From: Proteinivorax tanatarense
GTDB lineage: Bacteria; Bacillota; Proteinivoracia; Proteinivoracales; Proteinivoracaceae
Assembly (NCBI RefSeq): GCF_040267685.1
Contig: NZ_CP158367.1
Span: 2,666,001-2,730,000 of the forward strand
Direction of reading: 5' to 3'
DNA length: 64,000 nt
A program made the position numbers and the translations under genes. The notes beneath the pieces were generated by a model. It was given only the letters and a program-made list of their open reading frames with translations, searched no databases and was not told where the DNA came from. This document shows, piece after piece, positions 29,613 to 38,402 of the stretch (position 1 is the first letter of the stretch; the number at the start of each line of letters is the position of its first letter).

Positions 29613-30829
29613 TATCCTCTCTCCTTTAAGTAAATTTTTACTTTTTCTCCCTTCGCTAGCCCTTCACTATGAATAGGAACAATTATATAGCCATCCATTT
29701 TTGTTAGCACACCAATCGAATTCGATTTTGCAAATAAAGGTTTAACTTCAATTTTATCTTTCACTTGGTTTACCTTTACAGGTACATAGTCCTGCCTTCC
29801 ACCTGCTGAAGGTATGTTTTGATTAAGGTACCCAATTAAAGTCTTTTCTTCTGTATAATTATTTAATAAAGGCCGGACAAACAGCTTAAAGCAAAGCATC
29901 GCCGACACAGGGTTTCCAGACAAGCCAAATACAGGTGTATTATCAATTTGTCCTATTATAGTCGGCTTTCCCGGTTTCAGCGCAATACCATGAATTAAAA
30001 CCCCAGGGGTTCCTATACTTTCTATAGCTTCTGCTACATAGTCCTTTTTCCCTACTGATGTGCCACCGGTTAACAGAACTATTTCGCATTCATTAACGGC
30101 CTTTTTTAAAGTAGATTTTACATCATTAAATTGATCTTTTACAATACCATAATACTCAGGAATTCCACCCCATAACTTACAAGCTGCCATTAGACCAGGT
30201 CCATTACTGTTTGGAATTTCACCTAAGCACCATTCTTCCCCTGTTTCCACAAGCTCATCACCAGTAGATATTATCCCCACCCTTACTGGTTTAACTATAG
30301 AGACTTTTGTTACACCTAATGAAGAAAGAAGGTTTATGCTCTCCGGCAGCACTTGATCTCCTTTATTCATAATAACCTCACCTTTTTTAATATCTTCACC
30401 TTTTATAATAACATTCTCACCTGATGCCACACTTTTATGTATTCCAACCTCATGGTCAGAAAAATTTTCCGTATACTCCACCATTACAACTGAATCTGCA
30501 TTTTTAGGCAACATTCCCCCGGTGGGAACTTCTACACAACTACCGGGCTTTAGTTCATTAGTTGGTGCAGTTCCCATTTCCAGCCGTTCTATAACCTCCA
30601 AAAGTGAGGGTAGAGATTCACTAGCACCTGATACATCTTCCCACCTGACAGCATATCCATCTACAGCAGACCTGTTAAATTGCGGCAGATCATATGGCGA
30701 GTAAATATCTTCGGCTAGAGTTTTCCCTACAGCATCCACGATATCAACAATTTGTTCCCCAGGATTCACTTTAAAAGAATTAATTACTTTATATACTTCT
30801 TCTACAGATTTTACATTTAAAAAAGCCAT
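29612..30829 (-). CDS. moeA: Molybdopterin molybdenumtransferase MoeA
   Basis: 405 residues with all MoeA motifs: RSAVDGYAV, PTGGMLP, STGDELVE, LTGGTSVGKKDY and SGNPVSA. It ligates molybdate (or tungstate) to adenylylated molybdopterin. First gene of a two-MoeA operon and one nt overlaps the next start. ATG 30829 follows AAAGGGAGTG. The 170-nt leader upstream is discussed separately. Confidence 0.95.
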   Translation of the reverse strand: MAFLNVKSVEEVYKVINSFKVNPGEQIVDIVDAVGKTLAEDIYSPYDLPQFNRSAVDGYAVRWEDVSGASESLPSLLEVIERLEMGTAPTNELKPGSCVEVPTGGMLPKNADSVVMVEYTENFSDHEVGIHKSVASGENVIIKGEDIKKGEVIMNKGDQVLPESINLLSSLGVTKVSIVKPVRVGIISTGDELVETGEEWCLGEIPNSNGPGLMAACKLWGGIPEYYGIVKDQFNDVKSTLKKAVNECEIVLLTGGTSVGKKDYVAEAIESIGTPGVLIHGIALKPGKPTIIGQIDNTPVFGLSGNPVSAMLCFKLFVRPLLNNYTEEKTLIGYLNQNIPSAGGRQDYVPVKVNQVKDKIEVKPLFAKSNSIGVLTKMDGYIIVPIHSEGLAKGEKVKIYLKERG

Positions 30830-31036
30830 AAAATCACTCCCTTTAATGCGAAATTTTATAGTTCCTAGTTATAAAGGAACTTTGTCATAGCAATATCTCT
30901 TACCTTTTTACAGAACTTTTCCCCGGATGAATCAGGTTTCAGACTCCACCCTATACAATCAATAGATTAGAGGTTTGAGTTATGGGTTCAAAAAAACTAT
31001 TAATACGATTATACCTTTTATTACCACGGGACACAA
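30830..31036 (-). promoter_or_regulatory. moeA promoter and long leader, possible structured RNA
   Basis: A -10 TATAAT (31008-31013) with -35 TTGTGT (31031-31036), 17 nt apart, gives a leader of about 170 nt. It contains GTTCCTTTATAACTAGGAAC, a 6-bp hairpin near 30861-30880, and ACCC/ACUC segments that could pair with GGGU/GAGU further on in a crossed fashion. It does not match the Moco riboswitch or other families as far as I can see. Confidence 0.4.
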
Positions 31037-31046
31037 ACTAAACACT

Positions 31047-31098
31047 AAAAAGGCTGTATCAATCAGGATATATAGTCCTGTTTTGATACAGCCTTTTT
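31047..31098. terminator. Bidirectional terminator
   Basis: AAAAAGGCTGTATCAA and TTGATACAGCCTTTTT (31047-31062, 31083-31098) with an inner AGGATATATAGTCCT stem. It ends the fdhD/membrane-protein operon ahead of the moeA promoter. Confidence 0.9.
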
Positions 31099-31148
31099 AG
31101 TAAGCTCAATCAATTGTGGTCAAAGGGTGAACTACCTCTATACTATGT

Positions 31149-31568
31149 TTATTCGGTAGCTTGAGCACCTTTGGTGCCACCTGATATCTGGCGATAAACG
31201 GCCTTAGCTCCATATAAAGAAAGTACTGATATACAAGCAATGGTACCAAGTTTTCCACCTATACCAGCAAAAGCATTAATTGACACCACAAAGATAATAC
31301 TCAAAAATATTAACGCTACAGTCATTTCTTTAAAGTTTCTCACACGGTTTTTACCTGACATTCCGGCATAAGATGCAGCAGTAACTGCAGTAGCTAAAGT
31401 CATCCCTGTATCCGCTCCAAAGATTGCTGGAAAAGTTATACCGCTTAATAACGCAAGCACCGCTGAGGCGAAAACAGGTCCTTTTTCGAGATTATGGTTT
31501 ATATAGAAAGTTAAAAGCCCTCCTAAGATTGTCAAAGCAAAAACTTGAATTATCATAAAGCCTTCCAT
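31149..31568 (-). CDS. Membrane protein, split form, second half
   Basis: 139 residues, about four membrane helices. It contains the motif GGKLGTIA and NHNLEKGPVFASAVLALLSG, which aligns with the second half of the fused protein at 1-742. ATG 31568 follows GGAGGGG. It lies 12 bp after its partner at 31581-31952, and the two probably form a hetero-oligomer equivalent to the fused protein. Family not certain; function unknown. Confidence 0.75.
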   Translation of the reverse strand: MEGFMIIQVFALTILGGLLTFYINHNLEKGPVFASAVLALLSGITFPAIFGADTGMTLATAVTAASYAGMSGKNRVRNFKEMTVALIFLSIIFVVSINAFAGIGGKLGTIACISVLSLYGAKAVYRQISGGTKGAQATE

Positions 31569-31580
31569 TTAAACCCCTCC

Positions 31581-31952
31581 TTAAGAGATACTGAAAATTC
31601 CCATGGTTATAAGCACAGCTAATGCTGCAATAGTTCCCAGTTTTCCACCGAATCCATTATAAATAGGTTGTACTAAAATAAATATAAGCCCCACTAAAAG
31701 ACCAGCTAAAATTACCATTCCATAGTTTGTTAAAACAGCGGCGGAAGACATGCCAGCAAAAGCTGCTGTATATGCCACCACAGCAAGGTCTTTAGGCAAA
31801 AATAGAGCTGCTAAAAGCCCCACTATTCCAGAACCTACCATAGCATTAAGACCTAAAGCGGGTGCTCCTAGGACGTCTGGATCAGCACCTAAAAAGAATG
31901 TAAAAAAAGTCCCAAATACAGCTGAAAGTAAAATTTGAGTACGTTTATCCAT
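31581..31952 (-). CDS. Membrane protein, split form, first half
   Basis: About 123 residues, four membrane helices, ending in YNGFGGKLGTIAALAVLITMG. It aligns with the first half of the fused protein at 1-742 (NGFGGKLGTIA). I chose ATG 31952, 8 nt after AGGAG, over GTG 31961. Both halves share GGKLGTIA, so the fused protein is itself a two-repeat structure. Part of a short operon behind fdhD. Confidence 0.75.
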   Translation of the reverse strand: MDKRTQILLSAVFGTFFTFFLGADPDVLGAPALGLNAMVGSGIVGLLAALFLPKDLAVVAYTAAFAGMSSAAVLTNYGMVILAGLLVGLIFILVQPIYNGFGGKLGTIAALAVLITMGIFSIS

Positions 31953-31963
31953 GTTTTCCACTC

Positions 31964-32143
31964 CTATCCATCATTTTTTATTTCTTGCACATGATGATAA
32001 ACACCTATAGCATACAGTATAGCTACAACTGCTAAAAGAACCAGAAAAATGCTGTTACCCTCCCAAGTAATAACAGATCGGTAAATTAGAAGCACACCTG
32101 TTCCTATTAATAATAAAAAGGCTGGTAAATTTTTAGTCACCAT
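31964..32143 (-). CDS. 59-residue two-helix membrane protein
   Basis: A small frame starting at ATG 32143 with a very good ribosome site (AAGGAGGTGA) inside the end of fdhD, overlapping it by 11 nt. The product has two hydrophobic stretches (LPAFLLLIGTGVLLI, IFLVLLAVVAILYAIGVY) and ends HHVQEIKNDG. It stops 12 nt before the start of the split membrane pair, so the genes are translationally linked. Function unknown; a small subunit of that membrane complex is the simplest guess. Confidence 0.65.
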   Translation of the reverse strand: MVTKNLPAFLLLIGTGVLLIYRSVITWEGNSIFLVLLAVVAILYAIGVYHHVQEIKNDG

Positions 32144-32933
32144 AGGTCACCTCCTTTAGCCTGTAGTGGTGAGTATAACAATTAAGCTTTTTCCCTCTAA
32201 CAAACCCTATTAAGGTCAGTCCTCCCCGTTCCGCCAAGCTAATTGCCAGAGAACTGGGCGCCGATCTAGATACTAAAATGGGAATCTTTGCCTTAATTAC
32301 TTTAAGCACTATTTCTGAAGAAAGTCTCCCGCTAGAAAGCAATATCTTATCTTCCACGGCCATCTCATCAAGAAATGCCCTACCTAAAATCTTGTCTACA
32401 GCATTATGCCTCCCTATATCTTCTCTTGTGTAAAGCAGATTTTCTCCATCAGATAAACTTGCTGTGTGAACTCCACCAGTTTCTTTATATAATTGTGATA
32501 CTTTTTGGACTTGATGCATTTGTTCCATTATCTTTTGAGCTGAAACCTCAACATCTTTATTCAATTTATGCCCCTTGTTATTTAAAGAGTCCAACACGTT
32601 ATAAAATATAGTCCCTTTGCCACATCCTGTAGTAATGGTTCTCTTACCGTATAACTTCTTCTTTAATGGACTGTAATTAGGGATGCTCACTTCCACAACG
32701 CCGTTATCTTTGTCCAAATCTATAGCTTCAATCTCATCAACTTTAGAAATTAAGGATTCCGACAAAATAAACCCTATAACAAGCTCTTTTTGGTTATAGG
32801 GTGTAGAAAGTAATGTTATAAATTGGTCACCATTGATATAAATTGTTAAAGGAGTTTCCTCCACCACACAATCTTCCATACTTTTATACTCATTATTTAC
32901 AAACCTAACTATATCAACTTTTTTCTTAGCCAT
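32133..32933 (-). CDS. fdhD: Formate dehydrogenase accessory sulfurtransferase FdhD
   Basis: 266 residues. FdhD passes sulfur from a cysteine desulfurase to the bis-MGD cofactor of formate dehydrogenase. The active-site loop is TTGCGKGTIF, with one Cys where the E. coli protein has two (CGVC). Other motifs: FILSESLI, GGVHTASL, EDIGRHNAVDKILG and VSRSAPSSLA. Preceded by a TATAAT box about 40 nt upstream. Its end overlaps a small membrane-protein gene. Confidence 0.95.
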   Translation of the reverse strand: MAKKKVDIVRFVNNEYKSMEDCVVEETPLTIYINGDQFITLLSTPYNQKELVIGFILSESLISKVDEIEAIDLDKDNGVVEVSIPNYSPLKKKLYGKRTITTGCGKGTIFYNVLDSLNNKGHKLNKDVEVSAQKIMEQMHQVQKVSQLYKETGGVHTASLSDGENLLYTREDIGRHNAVDKILGRAFLDEMAVEDKILLSSGRLSSEIVLKVIKAKIPILVSRSAPSSLAISLAERGGLTLIGFVRGKKLNCYTHHYRLKEVTYGD

Positions 32934-33011
32934 TTTTCCGCCCCCTATTAGATTGTATATTATACATTATAATATATTTGGCGTTTAGATAAAACGTTTA
33001 GAAAAAAGCTT

Positions 33012-33037
33012 ATAGTGAATGATATATCTTTCACTAT
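33012..33037 (-). terminator. selC terminator
   Basis: ATAGTGAA and TTCACTAT stem with a 10-nt loop, followed by AAGCTTTTTTCT on the minus strand, 12 nt after the tRNA 3' end. Confidence 0.75.
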
Positions 33038-33049
33038 GTTGTTCTAAAA

Positions 33050-33146
33050 TGGCGGGAGTGCATGGGAATCGAACCCACCATGGACATTACTCATGCCCAC
33101 TGTTGGATTTGAAGTCCAAAGAGCCCACCAGGACTCATCCACTCCC
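33050..33146 (-). tRNA. selC: tRNA-Sec (anticodon UCA)
   Basis: 97 nt. Acceptor GGGAGTG pairs with CACTCCC, discriminator G then encoded CCA. The anticodon loop ACTTCAAA gives UCA for UGA, there is a long variable arm (CAGTGGGCATGAGTAATGTCC region), and the T arm is GGTGGGTTCGATTCCCATG. The length and long arm are typical of tRNA-Sec. Confidence 0.95.
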
Positions 33147-33153
33147 AGTTATC

Positions 33154-33183
33154 ATTATATATTGCACAGTTACAATCTGTCAA
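33154..33183 (-). promoter_or_regulatory. selC promoter
   Basis: Minus-strand TTGACA (33178-33183) and TATAAT (33154-33159), 18 nt apart, between the selD stop and the tRNA 5' end. The tRNA can therefore be made independently of the selD operon. Confidence 0.85.
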
Positions 33184-33197
33184 TAACATAATTTTAC

Positions 33198-34232
33198 TTA
33201 GATAATAGTTATGTTACCCTCACCTTTGGAGGTTATGCCGATAATACATCCATATACCCCATTTTTTTGAAGCTCATATACAATGTCATCGCTCTTTTCT
33301 TTAGAACAGGAGAACAATAGTCCACCAGAGGTTTGAGGATCAAATATAATATCTTGAATTTCTTGTGGCACCGTATTCTCAACAGAAACTCTATTAGAAA
33401 AATGCTCCTTGTTTCTATAGGCACCAGCTGGAATCAGTCCAAACTGGGCATACTCAAGTGCTTCCTCGATAATAGGGATATTGGTATTATTAATAGTTAT
33501 ATCTACCTTAGACCCCATCGCTATTTCGGCGCAATGACCTCCAAGACCAAACCCTGTTATATCAGTACAACACTTTATATCATACGAAGATAACACCTCT
33601 TTTGACTTTTTGTTCAATTGAGCCATAGTACTTACAGCTTTATTATAGGCTTGTTCACTGGCCATATCACCTTTTAAAGCAGTAGTTATAACCCCTGTTC
33701 CCAGCGGTTTTGTCAAAATAAGATGTTCATCAGGACTAGCAGCTGTATTTTTCCAAATACCATTTTCTGATACAAACCCAGTTACAGATAGGCCATATTT
33801 AGGTTCAGGATCTTCGATGCTATGCCCTCCTGCTAAAGTAACTCCAGCTTCCTTTAGCACTGAGCTCCCCCCTGCCAAAATTTGTGCTAAAGTCTTTTTA
33901 GGTAAACAACTCATAGGAAAACCTACTAGATTAAGAGCATATTTAGGATCTCCTCCCATAGCATATACATCACTTAGAGCATTAGCAGCGGTTATTTTCC
34001 CAAAGATAAAAGGATCATCCACCATAGGTGTAAAAAAATCAACAGTTTGTACCACCAGTTTGTTCTGTGGCACCCTAAATACAGCGGCATCGTCTCCGCT
34101 ATGGTAACCCACAATTAAATCATCATTATGTTCAAATTTAATATCATCTAGTATGTTTTGTAGATCCCCCGGACCTATTTTAGCCCCTCAGCCAGCAGCT
34201 TTAACCATCTGTGTCAACCTTACATCATCCAT
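33198..34232 (-). CDS. selD: Selenophosphate synthetase, itself a selenoprotein
   Basis: About 344 residues including Sec at position 15 (UGA 34188-34190) in KAAG-U-GAKIGPGDL, the catalytic Cys/Sec position of SelD. Makes selenophosphate from selenide and ATP. Downstream motifs include SGDDAAVF, DFFTPMVDDP, NALSDVYAMGG, AGGHSIEDPEP. A frame search starting after the UGA misses the first 40 residues; ATG 34232 overlaps the end of the LysR gene and follows GGGAGGTAACC. Placed between selC and selB. Confidence 0.95.
34161..34177 (-). promoter_or_regulatory. SECIS element of selD
   Basis: Ten nt past the UGA, TAGGTC-CGGGG-GATCTA can form a 6-bp stem (one G-U). It is a short SECIS-like hairpin in the right place. 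Confidence 0.6.
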
Positions 34233-35121
34233 TTTGGTTACCTCCCTTTGCCAAATAATTTAAAAAGAGTTTAAAAATATTAGAACCTGCATAGTCTCTT
34301 CTAAATATATAGAATAAATCCCTTTTAACTTCCATAGGACATTTGATAATCTTTATATCTCTAGAACTTTCTGCTCTTTTTGCAGCAACTTCAGAAATAA
34401 AAGCAACCCCTAAGTTAGCCTCAACAGCAGATATTATACCTTCAGTCCCATTCGATTCCATAACAACATTAAGGTCATTTATACCAAGATTAAAGTGGTT
34501 TCGTAAATTATCCAATAACACCTCTCTGGTTGCTGAACCTTTTTTTCTCAACACTAATGGAACTCTTTGTAAGTCTTTTGCATTTTTAAGATTATCAAAA
34601 GGAAACTCCGTGCTGGATATAGCTACAAAACTATCAGTCACCCATCTACAAGATGTTATCTCTTTTGATTTCACTCTTTTTCCCACAAAACCAATATCCA
34701 ACTCACCCATGCTAACTCCATCTATAACCCAATCGGAATCTCCCATTATTACACTTATGTCGCCTTTAGGTACATCTCTTTTAAATTTTTTCACAAAAGA
34801 TGGCAAAAAGTATTGACCTGGTATTGTGCTAGCACCTAACTTAAGTTTTCCAGAGACCTGTTCTTGATAATTACTTAACATACCTTCAGTATTCTCCCAT
34901 ATCTGAAGTATTTTCACAGATTCATTGTAAAGTATTTTTCCTGCATCTGTAAGATGCACCCGTTTACCTACTCGCAAAAATATCTCCACTCCTATTTCCC
35001 TAGATAAACTTTGCATTTGCATGCTAACCGCAGGTTGGGATAGGTGCAGTTTCTCAGATGCTTTGGAAAAATTTCCTTCGTCAACTACTGTAACAAACGT
35101 TTTTAAAGTAGTTAAGTTCAT
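34225..35121 (-). CDS. LysR-type regulator linked to selenium metabolism
   Basis: 298 residues: N-terminal winged HTH (NFSKASEKLHLSQPAVSMQMQ), then a two-lobed effector domain. It overlaps selB by 4 nt and selD by 8 nt, so it is made as part of the selA-selB-selD operon. LysR regulators in this position are known in selenium gene clusters of anaerobes. The effector and targets are not visible from sequence. Confidence 0.9.
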   Translation of the reverse strand: MNLTTLKTFVTVVDEGNFSKASEKLHLSQPAVSMQMQSLSREIGVEIFLRVGKRVHLTDAGKILYNESVKILQIWENTEGMLSNYQEQVSGKLKLGASTIPGQYFLPSFVKKFKRDVPKGDISVIMGDSDWVIDGVSMGELDIGFVGKRVKSKEITSCRWVTDSFVAISSTEFPFDNLKNAKDLQRVPLVLRKKGSATREVLLDNLRNHFNLGINDLNVVMESNGTEGIISAVEANLGVAFISEVAAKRAESSRDIKIIKCPMEVKRDLFYIFRRDYAGSNIFKLFLNYLAKGGNQNG

Positions 35122-37028
35122 AGGTTAATCTCCTTCCCTTTTGAACCTAATATCCTTAAATCTCCAACTCTTTTAGTTATTCCTTCTCCATCTAAATATT
35201 CTAAAATTGGAACAACATATTTCCTGGATGTATTGAATAAATCACGACATTGGGCCAAAGTAATTCCTTGTGGATTATCTTTAATAAGCTTTATCAGCTT
35301 TTTTACACCGTTAGACAATACTTCTTTGCTGATTACCATGTCATCACTTATCCTAACTATTCGATTCGATTGATATAAGTAATCCCACAGGTTTTTATCT
35401 AAAGGCAGTTCCTTTTTAGGAGGCGGTTGAAAGGCACCATTATCCAAAATTTCCATCACCATCTCAATATTTTGTCTCTGCTCTTCAGTAAGGGTTACTT
35501 CAAAGTCACAAAGCTTTACGAAAAGACCATCGGTTTTTATTTTCCCCCTATAAGTTAGAACTGAGAGCAAGTCTGAAAGTCTCTTGTTGGACAATTCTAT
35601 ATCAAGATTATGTTTTAATTCTTCTTTATTTACCCCCCACCTAAACGGGTTATTTTGATGATATTTCTGTAAAAAGTTAGCCATATTTTCAGAAAGTGTT
35701 TTTAGGTTTTTTTCACTTATGGCTACATATTCATCACTGTCAAGTAAAACAATATCCCCGCGCTTTCTTAAAGTTAATATACAACTTCGTATCTCATCAT
35801 TTGATTGCTGCAGTTCTTTGGAAAGTTCCTGTAGGGTTATTCCATAAACACCCTGTTCTTCAACAACCTGCTTTACAACCTCTAAAAGCGGCTTCTCATC
35901 TCTTATTTTTAGTCCATTTAAAGCTTTTTCATCATATCTTTTTATTCTTTTATTGGTAGCCCCTAAAACTTTACCTCCTCCAATTGTTGTTACAGGAGAC
36001 ATCGCTCTAATCACAAAAGGGTCATCTTTTGCCACAACTACCTTTTCCTTTAATCTTATTTGACAAAAAGAGCTTTCCCCCCCATTAATTTCTTCTTGAT
36101 CTAACAAAACTAACCTACCTATACTCTCTTGAGTTCCCACATGAAGCCTAACCATAGTTCCTGTTTTTACTTTACTGCAATTTTCCAAAAGGTTTAACTT
36201 GCAATTAACTTTGTTTTTAGGTGAAAAATAATTCTTAGTAGCTAGCATTGAACCTAGGCTTAACTGCTCCTTTTCAAGACCAGCTATATTAATAGCCACC
36301 CTTTGCCCTAAATAAGCCTCATGAACCGGAGCTTTGTGAACTTGGATTTGCCTTACCTTTCCATTAATTTCCCCTGGAAAGACTTCAACTGTGTCCCCCA
36401 CTTTCACTATCCCATCTTTTAAGGTTCCGGTAACCACTGTTCCTATACCTTTTAAACTAAAACTTCTATCTATAGGTAATCGAAAAAAATTCTTGGGCTC
36501 AGGTTTTTTTGCATTTTTCACCGTTTCGGTTATCAACAACTTTAAATCGTCAATTCCCTCCTGTGTATAGGTGGAAACCATTGCTACAGGAGCATCCTCT
36601 AAAAATGTGCCTGCAACTTCCTCCAATATATCATCTTTAGCTAATTCTAAAAGTTCATCATCAACTAAATCTTTTTTGGTTATCACAATAATCCCGTTTT
36701 CTACATGAAGAAGTCTTAGTATGTCTAAATGCTCTCTAGTTTGAGGCATAACCCCTTCGTCAGCAGCTACAACTAGCAGCACTACATCTAAGCCGCCCAC
36801 ACCTGCTAACATGTTTCTAACAAACCTTTCATGGCCTGGTACGTCCACAATTCCAGCCTTATCACCATTGGGCAACTCAAAATACGTGAATCCCAGTTGT
36901 ATTGTTATACCCCTACTCTGCTCTTCTTTAAGCCTATCAGTGTCCACACCGGTTAAACTTTTTATTAAACTTGTTTTGCCATGATCAACATGGCCAGATG
37001 TACCAATAACTATATGTTTATTCTCCAT
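35118..37028 (-). CDS. selB: Selenocysteine-specific elongation factor
   Basis: 636 residues. EF-Tu-like GTPase: GHVDHGKTSL, DVPGHERF, TKKDL; beta-barrel domains; then winged-helix repeats in the C-terminal third (GITLQELSKEL, NPQGITLAQCRDLFNTSRKYV) that bind the SECIS hairpin. It brings Sec-tRNA to UGA codons such as those in fdhF, selD and the MerT-like gene in this window. Overlaps selA by 11 nt. Confidence 0.97.
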   Translation of the reverse strand: MENKHIVIGTSGHVDHGKTSLIKSLTGVDTDRLKEEQSRGITIQLGFTYFELPNGDKAGIVDVPGHERFVRNMLAGVGGLDVVLLVVAADEGVMPQTREHLDILRLLHVENGIIVITKKDLVDDELLELAKDDILEEVAGTFLEDAPVAMVSTYTQEGIDDLKLLITETVKNAKKPEPKNFFRLPIDRSFSLKGIGTVVTGTLKDGIVKVGDTVEVFPGEINGKVRQIQVHKAPVHEAYLGQRVAINIAGLEKEQLSLGSMLATKNYFSPKNKVNCKLNLLENCSKVKTGTMVRLHVGTQESIGRLVLLDQEEINGGESSFCQIRLKEKVVVAKDDPFVIRAMSPVTTIGGGKVLGATNKRIKRYDEKALNGLKIRDEKPLLEVVKQVVEEQGVYGITLQELSKELQQSNDEIRSCILTLRKRGDIVLLDSDEYVAISEKNLKTLSENMANFLQKYHQNNPFRWGVNKEELKHNLDIELSNKRLSDLLSVLTYRGKIKTDGLFVKLCDFEVTLTEEQRQNIEMVMEILDNGAFQPPPKKELPLDKNLWDYLYQSNRIVRISDDMVISKEVLSNGVKKLIKLIKDNPQGITLAQCRDLFNTSRKYVVPILEYLDGEGITKRVGDLRILGSKGKEINL

Positions 37029-38385
37029 CTATAATCTCCTCCCCTAAAAGCCCGCACACTTTAGATAAATATGGGATGTCTTCTTCATAAACTGTCTTTA
37101 AATCTAAATAAAGTGTCTCATTTCGTATCCTACCCACAATTGGCACCTGTTGTTTTCTAAGAAACTCAGCAATTAGCTGAGGCTTGTGATAGTTTATTTT
37201 TATTGCAACTGTTTTTAGTTGATGTAATGGCATCGCTCCCCCGCCGATGAATGAGGCATCTTCAACAACTTCATAATATTTAGAATCAAGTGTTGCTGTA
37301 ATCTCACTGGCAATATCTTTAAGTTTATCTATTTCTCTATCTAAAAAATAATAAAAGGGAATCTCTTCTACATATCTCTCTTTTAGATAAATATCCAATG
37401 TACTTTCCAAAGCTGACAAAACCAACTTATCGCAACGTAGAGCCCGCATTAAAGGATGTTTTTTCAACTTTGTTATTAACTCCTTTTTTCCTAGCACAAT
37501 TCCACATTGTGGGCCACCAAGAAGTTTATCACCACTTAAAGTAACTACATCTGCTCCCTGTTGAATAGAGTCAATTACAGTAGGTTCATATAGTCCCCAA
37601 CGTTCAAGACTTATTAACGTTCCGCTTCCTAAATCGTCAATCAGGGGTAATCCACTATTTTTCGCTAATTGCGAAAGATCAGCTAAAGATGTTTCGTGAT
37701 TAAACCCCACCACTCTAAAGTTGCTGGGATGAACACGCATAATAGCACCTGTATTTTCATTAACAGCATGTTTATAATCGTCTATATATGCTTTATTAGT
37801 AGTTCCTACCTCTTTTAAAATAGATCCACTTTGCTCCATTACTTCTGGTATTCTAAATGAACCTCCAATTTCAACTAACTGTCCTCTAGACAGAATCACT
37901 TCCTTGCCCGATGTCAAAGCACTTAGAGTAAGTAACACCGCAGCAGCATTATTATTCACAACAACGCAATCTTCAGCTCCAGTAAGCTGCCTAAACTTTT
38001 CTTCAATAGAAGCTGTCCTTTTCCCCCTCTTTCCAGTAGTTAAATCAAACTCTATGTTACAGTAAGGGGTGGATAATTTTTTCACTTTGTCAGCCACAAC
38101 TTTGGGCAACGGTGCCCGCCCAAGATTAGTGTGAAGTATAGTGCCTGTTAAGTTAATAACTTTTTGTAACCCCTTTCGTTCACTATCCTCTAGCGAACTT
38201 TTTATAAGCTGAAGCACAAGATTTTCGCTAATATTTTCGTGATAGTTGGCAAAATCTTTTCTTATTTGCTCAAGAACTATTTTTGAGGTATCCAAAAAAG
38301 GGTCTCGCCCAAACTTAGAAACTAACTTAACACCTTTTTCATTTTTTAATAAATTTGTTACACTTGGTATTTTACTATAGTCCAT
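37018..38385 (-). CDS. selA: L-seryl-tRNA(Sec) selenium transferase
   Basis: 455 residues, PLP enzyme that turns Ser-tRNA-Sec into Sec-tRNA. Motifs: NLTGTILHTNLGRAPLP, VVNNNAAAVLL, PLP lysine in LSGDKLLGGPQCG. I chose ATG 38385 after AAGGAGGAAA; the longer frame to 38481 overlaps the upstream permease. Confidence 0.97.
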   Translation of the reverse strand: MDYSKIPSVTNLLKNEKGVKLVSKFGRDPFLDTSKIVLEQIRKDFANYHENISENLVLQLIKSSLEDSERKGLQKVINLTGTILHTNLGRAPLPKVVADKVKKLSTPYCNIEFDLTTGKRGKRTASIEEKFRQLTGAEDCVVVNNNAAAVLLTLSALTSGKEVILSRGQLVEIGGSFRIPEVMEQSGSILKEVGTTNKAYIDDYKHAVNENTGAIMRVHPSNFRVVGFNHETSLADLSQLAKNSGLPLIDDLGSGTLISLERWGLYEPTVIDSIQQGADVVTLSGDKLLGGPQCGIVLGKKELITKLKKHPLMRALRCDKLVLSALESTLDIYLKERYVEEIPFYYFLDREIDKLKDIASEITATLDSKYYEVVEDASFIGGGAMPLHQLKTVAIKINYHKPQLIAEFLRKQQVPIVGRIRNETLYLDLKTVYEEDIPYLSKVCGLLGEEIIDGE

Positions 38386-38402
38386 TATCTTTTCCTCCTT
38401 AA

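Noticed and set aside
27720-30829. Duplicate moeA as a redundant or decaying copy
   Set aside because: Both frames are intact with all motifs, and one has an extra binding domain, so both look functional.
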